Assembly (NCBI GenBank): GCA_017861355.1
Contig: JAGFXQ010000083.1
Coordinates: forward strand, 1 to 12,369
Origin: Bacillota bacterium
GTDB lineage: Bacteria > Bacillota > Clostridia > Lachnospirales > Lachnospiraceae
Direction of reading: 5' to 3'
DNA length: 12,369 bases
This document shows positions 1 through 8,320 of the stretch, piece by piece (within the stretch, counting starts at the first letter, position 1; every line of letters begins with the position of its first letter). The translations under genes were made by a program, and so were the position numbers. The notes under the pieces were generated by a model. The model searched no databases, was not told the origin of the DNA, and worked only from the letters and a program-made list of their open reading frames with translations.

Positions 1-1
1 G

Positions 2-631
2 TTTTTCTTCCCTCAGAACGAATTAAGCCGTAATCAGGCGAAGAAGATGTTCGAGATTATCGTGGAGAAAGAAGGCATGAAATTCCTTGGTTGGAGAGAT
101 GTGCCGATAACACCGGCGATTCTCGGAGAGAGAGCAACCCTCTGTATGCCGCATATTATGCAATGCTTTATCAAAAAGCCGACCAATGTAGCCAAAGGTC
201 TTGACTTTGACCGCAAGCTTTATATAGCAAGAAGAATTTTTGAACAGAGCAATGACAATACCTATGTTGTTTCTTTGTCCGGTAGAACAATTGTATATAA
301 GGGTATGTTCTTGGTGAAGCAGCTCCGTCTCTTTTTCGAAGATCTGCAGAATGAGAATTATGAGAGCGCAATCGCAATCGTACATTCCAGATTCTCCACC
401 AATACCAATCCCAGCTGGCAGAGAGCACATCCGAACCGCTTGATTGTTCATAATGGAGAGATCAACACCATCCGTGGTAATGCAGACAAGATGCTTGCCA
501 GGGAAGAGACCATGGAATCCGAACAATTAAAGGATGAACTTCATAAGGTACTTCCGGTAGTGAATACTGAGGGTTCTGACTCTGCAATGTTGGATAACAC
601 CTTAGATTCTATCAATATTACGCTACTATGA
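2..631 (+). CDS. gltB: Glutamate synthase large subunit, N-terminal glutaminase part (5' end outside window; frame broken at 3' end)
   Basis: This is part of the class-II glutamine amidotransferase domain of GltB, which releases ammonia from glutamine. The frame is open from base 2 without a start codon, and the residues before the first internal ATG (47) are also GltB-like (FFPQNELSRNQAKK), so the gene begins upstream. About 110 residues, including the N-terminal nucleophile cysteine, should lie outside the window. Visible glutaminase landmarks are SRFSTNTNPSWQRAHP (substrate-binding Arg), HNGEINTIRGN (oxyanion Asn-Gly) and GSDSAMLDNTL. Homology stops at Leu (602-604). The next codons give an unrelated tail, DSINITLL, and a TGA at 629-631. 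In intact GltB the chain would continue for roughly 34 residues to an FYxYYATMMEPWDG motif, which here appears in another frame. This frame is thus the front half of a disrupted gene. Family assignment is very sure; whether the break is real is not. Confidence 0.9.
   Translation, partial: FFFPQNELSRNQAKKMFEIIVEKEGMKFLGWRDVPITPAILGERATLCMPHIMQCFIKKPTNVAKGLDFDRKLYIARRIFEQSNDNTYVVSLSGRTIVYKGMFLVKQLRLFFEDLQNENYESAIAIVHSRFSTNTNPSWQRAHPNRLIVHNGEINTIRGNADKMLAREETMESEQLKDELHKVLPVVNTEGSDSAMLDNTLDSINITLL
602..609 (+). other. gltB: Internal deletion/frameshift junction in gltB
   Basis: The left reading frame is good GltB up to Leu 602-604. The right reading frame is good GltB from Phe 607-609. In homologues these two points are separated by about 34 residues, a stretch that usually contains the TIPEPW motif. 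The bases between them therefore fell from about 105 to 5, a loss near 100 nt whose length must be 1 modulo 3 to give the observed frame change. The missing length is estimated from memory of the family, not from an alignment. A true deletion and an assembly or consensus fault look the same from here. Confidence 0.8.
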
Positions 632-3600
632 TGGAGCCTTGGGACGGACCTGCTTCCATTCTGTTCTCAGACGGAGATATCATGGGTGCAGTTCTTGACC
701 GTAACGGATTACGGCCTTCACGCTACTATATCACCAATGATGATTATCTGATTCTTTCCTCTGAGGTTGGCGTTATGGATATTCCTTCGGACAAGATTGT
801 GAAGAAGGAACGTCTGCGTCCCGGCAAAATGTTGCTGGTGGATACGATTAAAGGCAGCTTAATTGATGACGAAGATTTAAAGAATAATTATGCGAAACGC
901 AGTCCCTACGGAGAATGGCTGGATTCTAATCTGGTTATGCTGAAGGAACTTCACATTCCGAATAAAAAAGTAATTGAATATAACGAAGAAGAACTAGCAA
1001 GACTTCAGAAAGCATTTGGTTATACCTATGAGGACTACAAGACAACCATTCTGCCGATGGCATCGACCGGTATGGAGGAAGTAGCAGCGATGGGTGTTGA
1101 TTCACCGATCCCGGTATTATCGAAGAATAACCCTCCGTTATTCAGCTATTTCAAACAACTCTTTGCCCAGGTAACGAACCCTCCGATCGATGCAATTCGT
1201 GAAGAGATCGTCACTGCTACCAGCGTATACATCGGTGAAGATGGTAATATTCTGGAAGAGAAGGCGGAGAATTGCAAAGTCCTGAAGGTAAATAATCCTA
1301 TTCTAACAACAACTGACTTACTCAAGATTAAATATATGAAGAAGCCCGGATTTAAGGTGGATGTTCTTCCGATGATCTATTATAAGAATACCTCCTTAGA
1401 GAAGGCGATTGACCATCTGTGCTTAGAAGCAGACCGTTCGTACAAAGAAGGTGCCAATATCCTGATCTTATCCGACCGTGGTGTAGATGAGAACCATGTG
1501 GCAATTCCCTCCCTACTCGCAGTATCTGCGTTGCAGCAGCATCTGGTAAGAACCAAGAAGAGAACTGCTTTAGCTATGATTGTAGAAAGTGCAGAGCCAA
1601 GAGATGTTCATCATTTTGCCTGCCTTCTCGGTTATGGAGCTTGTGCTGTTAATCCTTATCTGGCGCAGGAGACCATTCGTCAGCTGATCAACAATAATAT
1701 GCTGGATAAAGACTATTACGCAGCAGTAGATGATTACAATAAAGCAGTAATCAAAGGAATCATTAAGATTGCTTCCAAGATGGGTATCTCAACGATACAA
1801 TCCTATCAAGGTTCTAAGATATTTGAGGCAATCGGAATCAGCAAAGATGTCATCGATAAGTATTTCACCGGAACAGTAAGCCGTGTCGGTGGTATTACAT
1901 TGAAAGAAATGGAACAACAGGTAGATGAACTTCATTCCAAGGCATTTGATCCGTTGGGATTAAATCTGGATTTAACGATGGAAAGTGCAGGCTCCCATAA
2001 GCTTCGAAGCGGAAAAGAAGAGCATCTGTACAATCCGATGACAATCCACTTGTTGCAGCAATCCACACGTACCGGAAGTTATGATATGTTCAAGGAATAT
2101 TCCAAGGAAGTAACCGCAGAACAGGAGAAGATCAATCTGAGAGGACTTCTGGAGATCAAATATCCGGAACAGGGAGTACCGATTGACGAGGTGGAAAGTG
2201 TTGCTTCCATCGTAAAACGTTTTAAGACCGGAGCCATGAGCTACGGCTCTATCTCCAAAGAGGCACATGAGGCATTGGCAATTGCGATGAACCGCTTAGG
2301 AGGTAAATCCAATAGTGGTGAAGGCGGCGAAAGTCTGGAGCGCCTCAAACCAAGCGAGGATGGTTTAAACCGTTGTTCTGCCATCAAGCAGGTTGCTTCC
2401 GGACGTTTTGGTGTAACCAGTGAATACCTGGTAAGTGCACGAGAGATTCAGATTAAGATGGCACAGGGTGCAAAACCCGGCGAAGGGGGTCAACTTCCTG
2501 CAGAGAAGGTATATCCTTGGATTGCGAAGACCAGACATTCCACTCCCGGTGTAGGATTGATTTCACCGCCTCCGCACCATGATATCTATTCCATCGAAGA
2601 TCTGGCGCAATTAATTTATGACTTGAAGAATGCTAATAAAGATGCACGAATTTCCGTAAAACTTGTCTCCGAAGCAGGTGTTGGTACCATTGCTGCCGGT
2701 GTTGCAAAAGCAGGAGCCGGTGTCATCCTAATCTCAGGTTATGATGGTGGAACCGGAGCAGCACCCAGAACCTCCATCTATAGTGCAGGTCTACCTTGGG
2801 AATTAGGTCTTGCTGAAACACATCAGACCTTAATTATGAACGGTCTGCGAACGAAGGTTGTAATTGAGACGGATGGCAAGCTGATGACCGGACGTGATGT
2901 TGCAGTTGCGGCATTACTTGGTGCGGAGGAATTTGGCTTCGCTACTGCTCCTTTGGTAACCTTAGGCTGTGTCATGATGCGTGTTTGTAATCTGGATACC
3001 TGTCCGGTTGGTGTAGCGACACAGAACCCGGAGCTTCGTAAGAATTTCAAGGGTAAGCCGGAGTATGTTGAGAACTTTATGCGCTTTGTGGCTGAAGAGC
3101 TTCGTGAATATATGGCTATGCTGGGAATGAGATCCGTAGATGAGATGGTTGGCCGAACAGATTTACTGAAGGTGAAGGACAACTGCCAGCAGGATGATAG
3201 AGCGAAGACCGTAGATCTGAGTGCCGTACTGAATAATCCTTTTATTCAAACCGGTGAAGGTATGCACTATGATCCTACCCAGATCTATGACTTTGAACTT
3301 GAGAATACCATAGATGAGAAAGTCCTGTTGAAAAAGTTTAAGATTTCTGAGAAGCACAATCAAAAGGTGAAATTAAAGGTTGGGAATACAGATCGTTCCT
3401 TTGCAACCATCCTGGGCTCTGAGCTTACCAGAAAGCATGGAACCACTTTAAAGGAAGATACTTATGTGATCGAAGCATGCGGTAGTGGTGGGCAAAGCTT
3501 TGGAGCGTTCATTCCGAAGGGATTAACCATCGAGCTGGAAGGTGACAGCAATGACTACTTCGGTAAAGGCTTATCCGGTGGTAAGCTCGTAGCATTTCCT

Positions 3601-4155
3601 CCAAAGGTGAGCACCTTTAAGGCGGAAGAGAATATCATCATCGGAAATGTTGCTCTCTATGGTGCAACCAGCGGTAAAGCTTATATTAACGGTGTTGCAG
3701 GCGAACGCTTCTGTGTACGTAATTCCGGTGCAACAGCAGTAGTGGAAGGTGTTGGCGATCACGGGTGTGAATACATGACAGGTGGTAGAGTTGCCGTACT
3801 TGGTAAGACCGGGAAGAACTTCGCTGCGGGTATGAGTGGCGGTATTGCTTATGTACTGGATGAAGACAGTGATTTATATAAGAAACTAAACAAAGGCATG
3901 GTAGCTTTTGAAGCGGTTACAGAAAAGTATGATGTTATTGAATTAAAAGAAATGATTACAGAACATGTGAAATATACGAATTCCGCTAAGGGTAAGGAAA
4001 TCCTTGAAAACTTCGCCTCCTATCTACCGAAATTCAAGAAGATTATCCCACATGATTACAGACGTATGCTTCAGACCATCGTATTGATGGAGGAAAAGGG
4101 ACTCAGCAGCGAACAAGCACAAATCGAAGCATTCTTCGCAAATACCAAGAAGTAG
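628..4155 (+). CDS. gltB: Glutamate synthase large subunit, remainder (end of glutaminase, central, FMN synthase and GXGXG domains)
   Basis: This part carries the synthase half of GltB, where ammonia and 2-oxoglutarate become glutamate using electrons from GltD through Fe-S clusters and FMN. Recognisable homology starts before the first ATG, at about 601-609 (RFYQYYAT), so ATG 628 is only the first available start and not a natural N-terminus. In order come the last glutaminase strand (MMEPWDGPASILFSDGD, GLRPSRYYIT), the central domain (about residues 165-420), the FMN-binding TIM barrel (about 480-870, with GAMSYGSISKEAH, GEGGE and SPPPHHDIYSIEDL), and the C-terminal GXGXG beta-helix (about 925-1120, with GSGGQSFGAF). 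The 3Fe-4S ligands form C-x5-C-x4-C, with Cys codons at 2968, 2986 and 3001. The two frames together hold about 1385 residues. Adding roughly 115 upstream and 34 missing internally restores the usual length near 1500. gltD follows after 17 nt. Confidence 0.92.
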   Translation: MMEPWDGPASILFSDGDIMGAVLDRNGLRPSRYYITNDDYLILSSEVGVMDIPSDKIVKKERLRPGKMLLVDTIKGSLIDDEDLKNNYAKRSPYGEWLDSNLVMLKELHIPNKKVIEYNEEELARLQKAFGYTYEDYKTTILPMASTGMEEVAAMGVDSPIPVLSKNNPPLFSYFKQLFAQVTNPPIDAIREEIVTATSVYIGEDGNILEEKAENCKVLKVNNPILTTTDLLKIKYMKKPGFKVDVLPMIYYKNTSLEKAIDHLCLEADRSYKEGANILILSDRGVDENHVAIPSLLAVSALQQHLVRTKKRTALAMIVESAEPRDVHHFACLLGYGACAVNPYLAQETIRQLINNNMLDKDYYAAVDDYNKAVIKGIIKIASKMGISTIQSYQGSKIFEAIGISKDVIDKYFTGTVSRVGGITLKEMEQQVDELHSKAFDPLGLNLDLTMESAGSHKLRSGKEEHLYNPMTIHLLQQSTRTGSYDMFKEYSKEVTAEQEKINLRGLLEIKYPEQGVPIDEVESVASIVKRFKTGAMSYGSISKEAHEALAIAMNRLGGKSNSGEGGESLERLKPSEDGLNRCSAIKQVASGRFGVTSEYLVSAREIQIKMAQGAKPGEGGQLPAEKVYPWIAKTRHSTPGVGLISPPPHHDIYSIEDLAQLIYDLKNANKDARISVKLVSEAGVGTIAAGVAKAGAGVILISGYDGGTGAAPRTSIYSAGLPWELGLAETHQTLIMNGLRTKVVIETDGKLMTGRDVAVAALLGAEEFGFATAPLVTLGCVMMRVCNLDTCPVGVATQNPELRKNFKGKPEYVENFMRFVAEELREYMAMLGMRSVDEMVGRTDLLKVKDNCQQDDRAKTVDLSAVLNNPFIQTGEGMHYDPTQIYDFELENTIDEKVLLKKFKISEKHNQKVKLKVGNTDRSFATILGSELTRKHGTTLKEDTYVIEACGSGGQSFGAFIPKGLTIELEGDSNDYFGKGLSGGKLVAFPPKVSTFKAEENIIIGNVALYGATSGKAYINGVAGERFCVRNSGATAVVEGVGDHGCEYMTGGRVAVLGKTGKNFAAGMSGGIAYVLDEDSDLYKKLNKGMVAFEAVTEKYDVIELKEMITEHVKYTNSAKGKEILENFASYLPKFKKIIPHDYRRMLQTIVLMEEKGLSSEQAQIEAFFANTKK

Positions 4156-4172
4156 GAAAGGGGTGTTTAAGT

Positions 4173-5675
4173 ATGGGAAAACCAACAGGATTTATGGAAT
4201 ATGAGAGAACTCAGACCAATGCGGAGCCAACGAAGGATAGACTGCAACATTTTAATGAATTCCATCAGCCCCTGTCTATGGAGGAGCGAAAATGCCAGGG
4301 AGCACGTTGCATGGAATGTGGTGTACCCTTTTGTCAATCCGGAATGATGATAAGTGGAATGGCTTCGGGCTGTCCATTAAACAATTTGATACCGGAGTGG
4401 AATGATTTGTTATACCGGGGTAATATGAAAATGTCCTTATCCCGCCTGATGAAGACAAATAATTTTCCTGAGTTTACGGGAAGAGTATGTCCGGCTCCTT
4501 GCGAAACAGCCTGTACTTGCGGCTTGAACGGAGATCCCGTTACAATTAAGGATAATGAATACGCGATAGCAGAATACGGTTATGAGGAAGGTTACATCAA
4601 ACCAAATCCTCCGCAGATTCGTACCGGTAAGAAAGTTGCAGTCATCGGATCCGGTCCTTCCGGACTTGCGGCTGCAGATCAGTTGAATAAAAGAGGTCAT
4701 CTCGTAACAGTATTTGAACGTTCCGATCGGGTCGGAGGACTCATGATGTACGGAATTCCGAATATGAAGCTGGAAAAATGGACGATTGACCGAAGAATTG
4801 ATATCATGAAGGAAGAAGGTGTGACCTTTGTTACCGGAGCAGATATCGGTGGAAATACGAAAGCAGGCAAACTTCTGAAGGAGTATGACCGAATCATCCT
4901 GGCTTGTGGAGCTTCCAATCCCAGAGATATTAAAGTGCCGGGAAGAGAAGCGAAAGGAATCTACTTCGCGGTAGACTACCTCAAGTCAGCAACCAAGGAT
5001 CTGTTGGATGCCGGTACTACCAAGGCTGCTGAGATCGATGCCTTTACGATCAGTGCGAAAGGCAAAAAGGTAATGGTCATCGGTGGTGGCGACACCGGAA
5101 ATGACTGTGTCGGAACCTCGATCCGCCAAGGAGCAATCAGTGTACTTCAGCTAGAGATGTTACCTAAGCTTCCGGAATCCAGAGCGGAGAACAATCCCTG
5201 GCCGGAGTGGCCAAAAGTATGCAAGACGGATTACGGCCAGGAGGAAGCAATCGATACCTTTGGTAATGATCCAAGATTATACCAGACAACCGTGAAGGAA
5301 TTTCTTGCAGATGAGCAAGGAAATGTATGTAAGGCAGTAATCGTACGTCTCGAAAGTAAATTAGATGAGGCTAGCAAGCGTATGCTAATGGTTGAGGTTT
5401 CCGGAAGTGAGACTACGGTGGAAGTGGATCTGGTATTAATCGCAGCCGGCTTCTTGGGTACTCAGTCCTATGTAGCGGAGGCCTTCGGTTTGGAACTTGA
5501 TACAAGAACGAATGTGAAGACGGATGCAGGCAAATATCAGACGAATGTCGATAAGGTATTTGTTGCCGGAGATATGCACCGCGGACAGTCCCTGGTTGTA
5601 TGGGCAATCCGTGAAGGTCGTGAAGCAGCGAAGGCTGTGGATGCCAGTCTGGTTGGATATAGCAATTTAGCCTAA
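4173..5675 (+). CDS. gltD: Glutamate synthase small subunit (NADPH-dependent, FAD and Fe-S)
   Basis: GltD oxidises NADPH on FAD and passes electrons through 4Fe-4S clusters to the FMN of GltB in the cytoplasm. At 500 residues it has the usual length. The N-terminal Fe-S domain has Cys41, 46, 49, 54 (CQGARCMECGVPFC), then Cys67 and the Cys106/110/114/116 group (CPAPCETACTC). The FAD-binding Rossmann motif is VAVIGSGPSG (about 155-164) with ERSDRVGGLMMYGIP downstream. The NADPH-binding motif VMVIGGGDTGND lies near 300-312. The closing FAD motif VFVAGDMHRGQS starts near 462. The ATG sits after a purine-rich AGGAAAGGGG sequence, 17 nt behind the gltB stop, so co-transcription is likely. The frame is intact, which contrasts with the broken gltB. 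Related paralogues (sulfide dehydrogenase or NfnB-type subunits) share this fold, but adjacency to gltB settles the assignment. Confidence 0.95.
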   Translation: MGKPTGFMEYERTQTNAEPTKDRLQHFNEFHQPLSMEERKCQGARCMECGVPFCQSGMMISGMASGCPLNNLIPEWNDLLYRGNMKMSLSRLMKTNNFPEFTGRVCPAPCETACTCGLNGDPVTIKDNEYAIAEYGYEEGYIKPNPPQIRTGKKVAVIGSGPSGLAAADQLNKRGHLVTVFERSDRVGGLMMYGIPNMKLEKWTIDRRIDIMKEEGVTFVTGADIGGNTKAGKLLKEYDRIILACGASNPRDIKVPGREAKGIYFAVDYLKSATKDLLDAGTTKAAEIDAFTISAKGKKVMVIGGGDTGNDCVGTSIRQGAISVLQLEMLPKLPESRAENNPWPEWPKVCKTDYGQEEAIDTFGNDPRLYQTTVKEFLADEQGNVCKAVIVRLESKLDEASKRMLMVEVSGSETTVEVDLVLIAAGFLGTQSYVAEAFGLELDTRTNVKTDAGKYQTNVDKVFVAGDMHRGQSLVVWAIREGREAAKAVDASLVGYSNLA

Positions 5676-5741
5676 TTTTGAGGGTGTTTAGAATATAGTT
5701 TCAGGAGTATTAGAGTTCGAACAAAAGAAAAGTAATGATGG

Positions 5742-5855
5742 AAGAGGAAGGTAACACACATCCCTATTGAGGAACACTTTACTAATTTTATATGACAATG
5801 GCATATAAATCAGGAAAGTTCCACAATTTTTAGAGATGTAGGTTAACTTCCTCTT
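5742..5855 (+). repeat. Long imperfect hairpin element in the gltD-pflB spacer
   Basis: An inverted repeat with arms of about 50 nt. Outer stem: 5742-5755 with 5842-5855 (13 of 14). Then 5758-5765 with 5832-5839 (7 of 8), 5766-5775 with 5818-5827 (9 of 10), and an apical stem 5787-5794 with 5802-5809 (8 of 8) around a 7-nt loop. Small bulges separate the blocks. The left arm carries GGTAACACACATCCCT (5750-5765), nearly identical to a motif in the left arm of the larger hairpin at 11303-11540. No convincing ORF lies inside it. This hairpin fills the first half of an otherwise gene-free 393-nt spacer. Pairing was counted by eye; no folding energy was computed. Confidence 0.7.
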
Positions 5856-5864
5856 GCATTTTTT
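5842..5864 (+). terminator. Possible intrinsic terminator of gltBD
   Basis: The right arm of the long hairpin ends at 5855 and is followed, after GCA, by six T residues (5859-5864). This arrangement could end gltBD transcription. The stem is much longer and more interrupted than a typical intrinsic terminator, and three non-T bases separate stem and T-run, so termination is only plausible. No better terminator is visible after gltD. Confidence 0.4.
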
Positions 5865-5936
5865 GTGAAATTATGAGAACCTAGAAGGTGGCTCTTATTA
5901 TTATCTGCAAAATGGAGCTGATTTTGAGTGTATTTC

Positions 5937-5950
5937 GTGATTCAAATCAC
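5937..5950. promoter_or_regulatory. CRP/FNR-family operator upstream of pflB
   Basis: GTGATTCAAATCAC is a perfect inverted repeat with 6-nt arms and a 2-nt centre. Extended by one base each side it reads cGTGA-N6-TCACa, one base off the TGTGA-N6-TCACA pattern recognised by CRP/FNR-superfamily regulators. It lies 119-132 nt upstream of the pflB start, and pfl genes are classic targets of oxygen- or redox-linked regulators of this family. Its centre (5943.5) is about 42 nt before the start site predicted from a weak -10 box at 5974-5979, the class-II activator position. The palindrome is seen directly; the regulator and its direction of action are inferred. Confidence 0.5.
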
Positions 5951-5973
5951 AGTATTTATTTCGATTACATGAT

Positions 5974-5979
5974 ATGAAT
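5974..5979 (+). promoter_or_regulatory. Weak candidate -10 box for pflBA
   Basis: TATGAA matches the TATAAT consensus at four of six positions. There is no recognisable -35 hexamer at the right distance, which fits a promoter that depends on an activator bound at 5937-5950. If this is correct, transcription starts near 5985 and leaves an untranslated leader of about 83 nt. Other AT-rich stretches nearby could serve instead. Confidence 0.25.
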
Positions 5980-6068
5980 AAGGAGTAAATTACCCAAGGT
6001 ATGAATTACCAATGACTTGAGATGTGGAAACAGTGTGCCGTGGACGACGGTGGAAAGGATGAATTATT

Positions 6069-8297
6069 ATGACAAAACAGGAATGGTATGATTTTAGACC
6101 AGGTAGTTGGATGACCGATGTTAATGTGAGAAGTTTCATTCAACATAATTATACGCCTTATGAGGGAGACGAGAGCTTCCTGGTAGGTCCGACCAGCAGG
6201 ACAACCGAACTTTGGAATAAGGTTATGGAGCTGATGAAGGAAGAGAACCGCAAAGGAATTCTGGAGGCTGAGACAGAGAAGCCTTCCTCCATTATTGCTT
6301 TTGGACCCGGATATGTTGATAAAGAGAAAGAAATGATCGTAGGCTTTCAGACTGATAAGCCTTTAAAACGTGGTATTATGCCAAACGGTGGTATTCGTGT
6401 AGTAAAGAATGCCTTAGCATCCTATGGCTATACCCTGGATAAGAAGACAGAAGAGATCTACTCTGAAAATAGAAAGACTCACAATGACGGTGTATTCGAT
6501 GCCTATACCGATGCAATGAAGAAAGCAAGACATACCGGTATCATTACAGGACTTCCGGATGCATACGGCAGAGGAAGAATCATTGGTGATTATCGTAGAG
6601 TTGCATTGTATGGTGTCGATTTTCTGATTGAAGAGAAGTTACAGGAGAAGAAGCTCTTGGAAATCCCGATTCTAGAATCTCCGGACATCCGATTGAGAGA
6701 AGAAATCAGTGAGCAGATTGATTCCTTAAAGCAGCTGAAAGTGATGGCGGCTTCCTATGGTTACGATATCGGTACATCAGCGAAGAATTCCTTTGAGGCT
6801 ACTCAGTGGACTTACTTCGCATATTTAGGAGCAATCAAGGAGCAAGATGGTGCTGCGATGAGTTTGGGCAGGGTTACTACCTTCCTTGATATTTATTATG
6901 AGAGAGATCTGAAGAATGGTTTAATTACCGAAGAAGAAGTTCAGGAGCTGATGGATCAGTTCGTGATGAAGCTGCGAATGGTTCGCTTCCTGCGTACTCC
7001 ATCTTATAATGACCTGTTCTCCGGAGATCCCACCTGGGTTACAGAATCCATCGGTGGAATGGGACTGGATGGCCGCACCCTGGTAACTAAGAGCAGCTAT
7101 CGTATTCTCCACACCCTCTATAATCTGGGACCGGCTCCCGAGCCGAATCTGACCGTACTATGGTCGGTATTTTTACCGGATGCCTTTAAGAAATATTGTG
7201 CGAAAGTATCCATCGATACCAGCTCGATACAATATGAGAGCGATGATATTATGCGTGATGTATGGGGCGATGATTACGGTATTGCATGTTGTGTATCCGC
7301 AATGCGTATCGGTAAGCAGATGCAGTTCTTCGGTGCCCGTGCTAACCTTGCAAAAGCTCTTTTATACGCTATCAACGGCGGTAAGGATGAAATCTACGGC
7401 GAGCAGGTAGGACCGATGTTTGCACCGATTACCGGAGATTATCTGAATTATGATGAGGTAATGGCAAAGTTTGATCAGACTCTGGATTGGTTATCAGAGC
7501 TTTATATCAATACCTTGAATGTTATCCATTACATGCATGACAAATATAATTATGAACGTCTTCAGATGGCATTACACGATATTAATATACTTCGAACCGA
7601 AGCCTGTGGAATCGCTGGATTATCCGTTGTTGCTGACTCTTTGTCCGCAATCAAGTTTGCCAAGGTTAAAGTAATTCGTAATGAAGCAGGACTTGCAGTT
7701 GATTATGAGATCGAAGGTGAATATCCCGCTTATGGTAATAATGATGACCGTGTTGACCAGATTGCGATTGATATCGTTGAGAAATTCATGAACAAGCTTC
7801 GTAAGGTGAAAACTTATCGTAATGCAAAGCAGACCCTTTCCGTATTAACCATCACCTCGAATGTAGTGTATGGTAAGAAAACCGGTAGCACACCGGATGG
7901 TCGTAAGGCAGGAGAACCATTTGCACCCGGTGCAAATCCGATGCATGGAAGAGATAAGAAAGGCGCTATCGCATCCATGGCTTCTGTTGCTAAGCTTCCT
8001 TATCGTCATGCAGAAGACGGAATCTCTTATACCTTCTCGATTGTTCCGAAGGCATTAGGCAAGAGTATGGAGGAACGTAAAGAGAACCTCAAGGATCTGA
8101 TGGATGGTTTCTTCCACAGTAAGGGCCATCATATCAATGTCAATGTATTTGATCGTGAGACTCTGATGGATGCGATGGAGCATCCGGAGAAATATCCTCA
8201 GCTTACGATTCGTGTATCCGGTTATGCAGTTAACTTTGTTAAGCTGAACCGTGAACAACAGCTGGATGTAATCAATCGTACCTTCCACGAACGCTAG
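6069..8297 (+). CDS. pflB: Pyruvate formate-lyase (formate C-acetyltransferase)
   Basis: A cytoplasmic glycyl-radical enzyme converting pyruvate and CoA to acetyl-CoA and formate in anaerobic fermentation. The 742-residue length is normal. The two active-site cysteines are Cys407-Cys408 in GIACCVSAMRIGKQMQFFG, the signature that separates true PFL from glycerol, choline or benzylsuccinate glycyl-radical relatives. The radical-bearing glycine is Gly718 in RVSGYAVNF, near the C-terminus as expected. The ATG is preceded by GGAAAGGA (6052-6059) at about 9 nt. The activase gene follows after 23 nt, so the two form an operon. The Gly-radical form is known to be cleaved by oxygen, which suits the CRP/FNR-like site upstream. 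I see no truncation or missing catalytic residue. Confidence 0.97.
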   Translation: MTKQEWYDFRPGSWMTDVNVRSFIQHNYTPYEGDESFLVGPTSRTTELWNKVMELMKEENRKGILEAETEKPSSIIAFGPGYVDKEKEMIVGFQTDKPLKRGIMPNGGIRVVKNALASYGYTLDKKTEEIYSENRKTHNDGVFDAYTDAMKKARHTGIITGLPDAYGRGRIIGDYRRVALYGVDFLIEEKLQEKKLLEIPILESPDIRLREEISEQIDSLKQLKVMAASYGYDIGTSAKNSFEATQWTYFAYLGAIKEQDGAAMSLGRVTTFLDIYYERDLKNGLITEEEVQELMDQFVMKLRMVRFLRTPSYNDLFSGDPTWVTESIGGMGLDGRTLVTKSSYRILHTLYNLGPAPEPNLTVLWSVFLPDAFKKYCAKVSIDTSSIQYESDDIMRDVWGDDYGIACCVSAMRIGKQMQFFGARANLAKALLYAINGGKDEIYGEQVGPMFAPITGDYLNYDEVMAKFDQTLDWLSELYINTLNVIHYMHDKYNYERLQMALHDINILRTEACGIAGLSVVADSLSAIKFAKVKVIRNEAGLAVDYEIEGEYPAYGNNDDRVDQIAIDIVEKFMNKLRKVKTYRNAKQTLSVLTITSNVVYGKKTGSTPDGRKAGEPFAPGANPMHGRDKKGAIASMASVAKLPYRHAEDGISYTFSIVPKALGKSMEERKENLKDLMDGFFHSKGHHINVNVFDRETLMDAMEHPEKYPQLTIRVSGYAVNFVKLNREQQLDVINRTFHER

Positions 8298-8320
8298 AAA
8301 TGGGAAAGGAGAACTGATAT

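Noticed and set aside
2823..3182. Long open frames on the minus strand inside gltB, pflB and the chemoreceptor gene.
   Set aside because: They lie opposite strongly conserved coding sequence with intact catalytic motifs, have no ribosome binding sites and resemble no family I know. They are antisense shadows.
5735..5770. Short reading frame starting ATGATGGAAGAGG in the gltD-pflB spacer.
   Set aside because: Only 11 codons, no ribosome binding site ahead of it, and it runs into the hairpin stem.
6059..6091. An ATG ten bases ahead of the pflB start, in another frame, could be a leader peptide.
   Set aside because: It gives only ten codons, overlaps the start of pflB, and its own upstream sequence is simply the pflB ribosome binding site.
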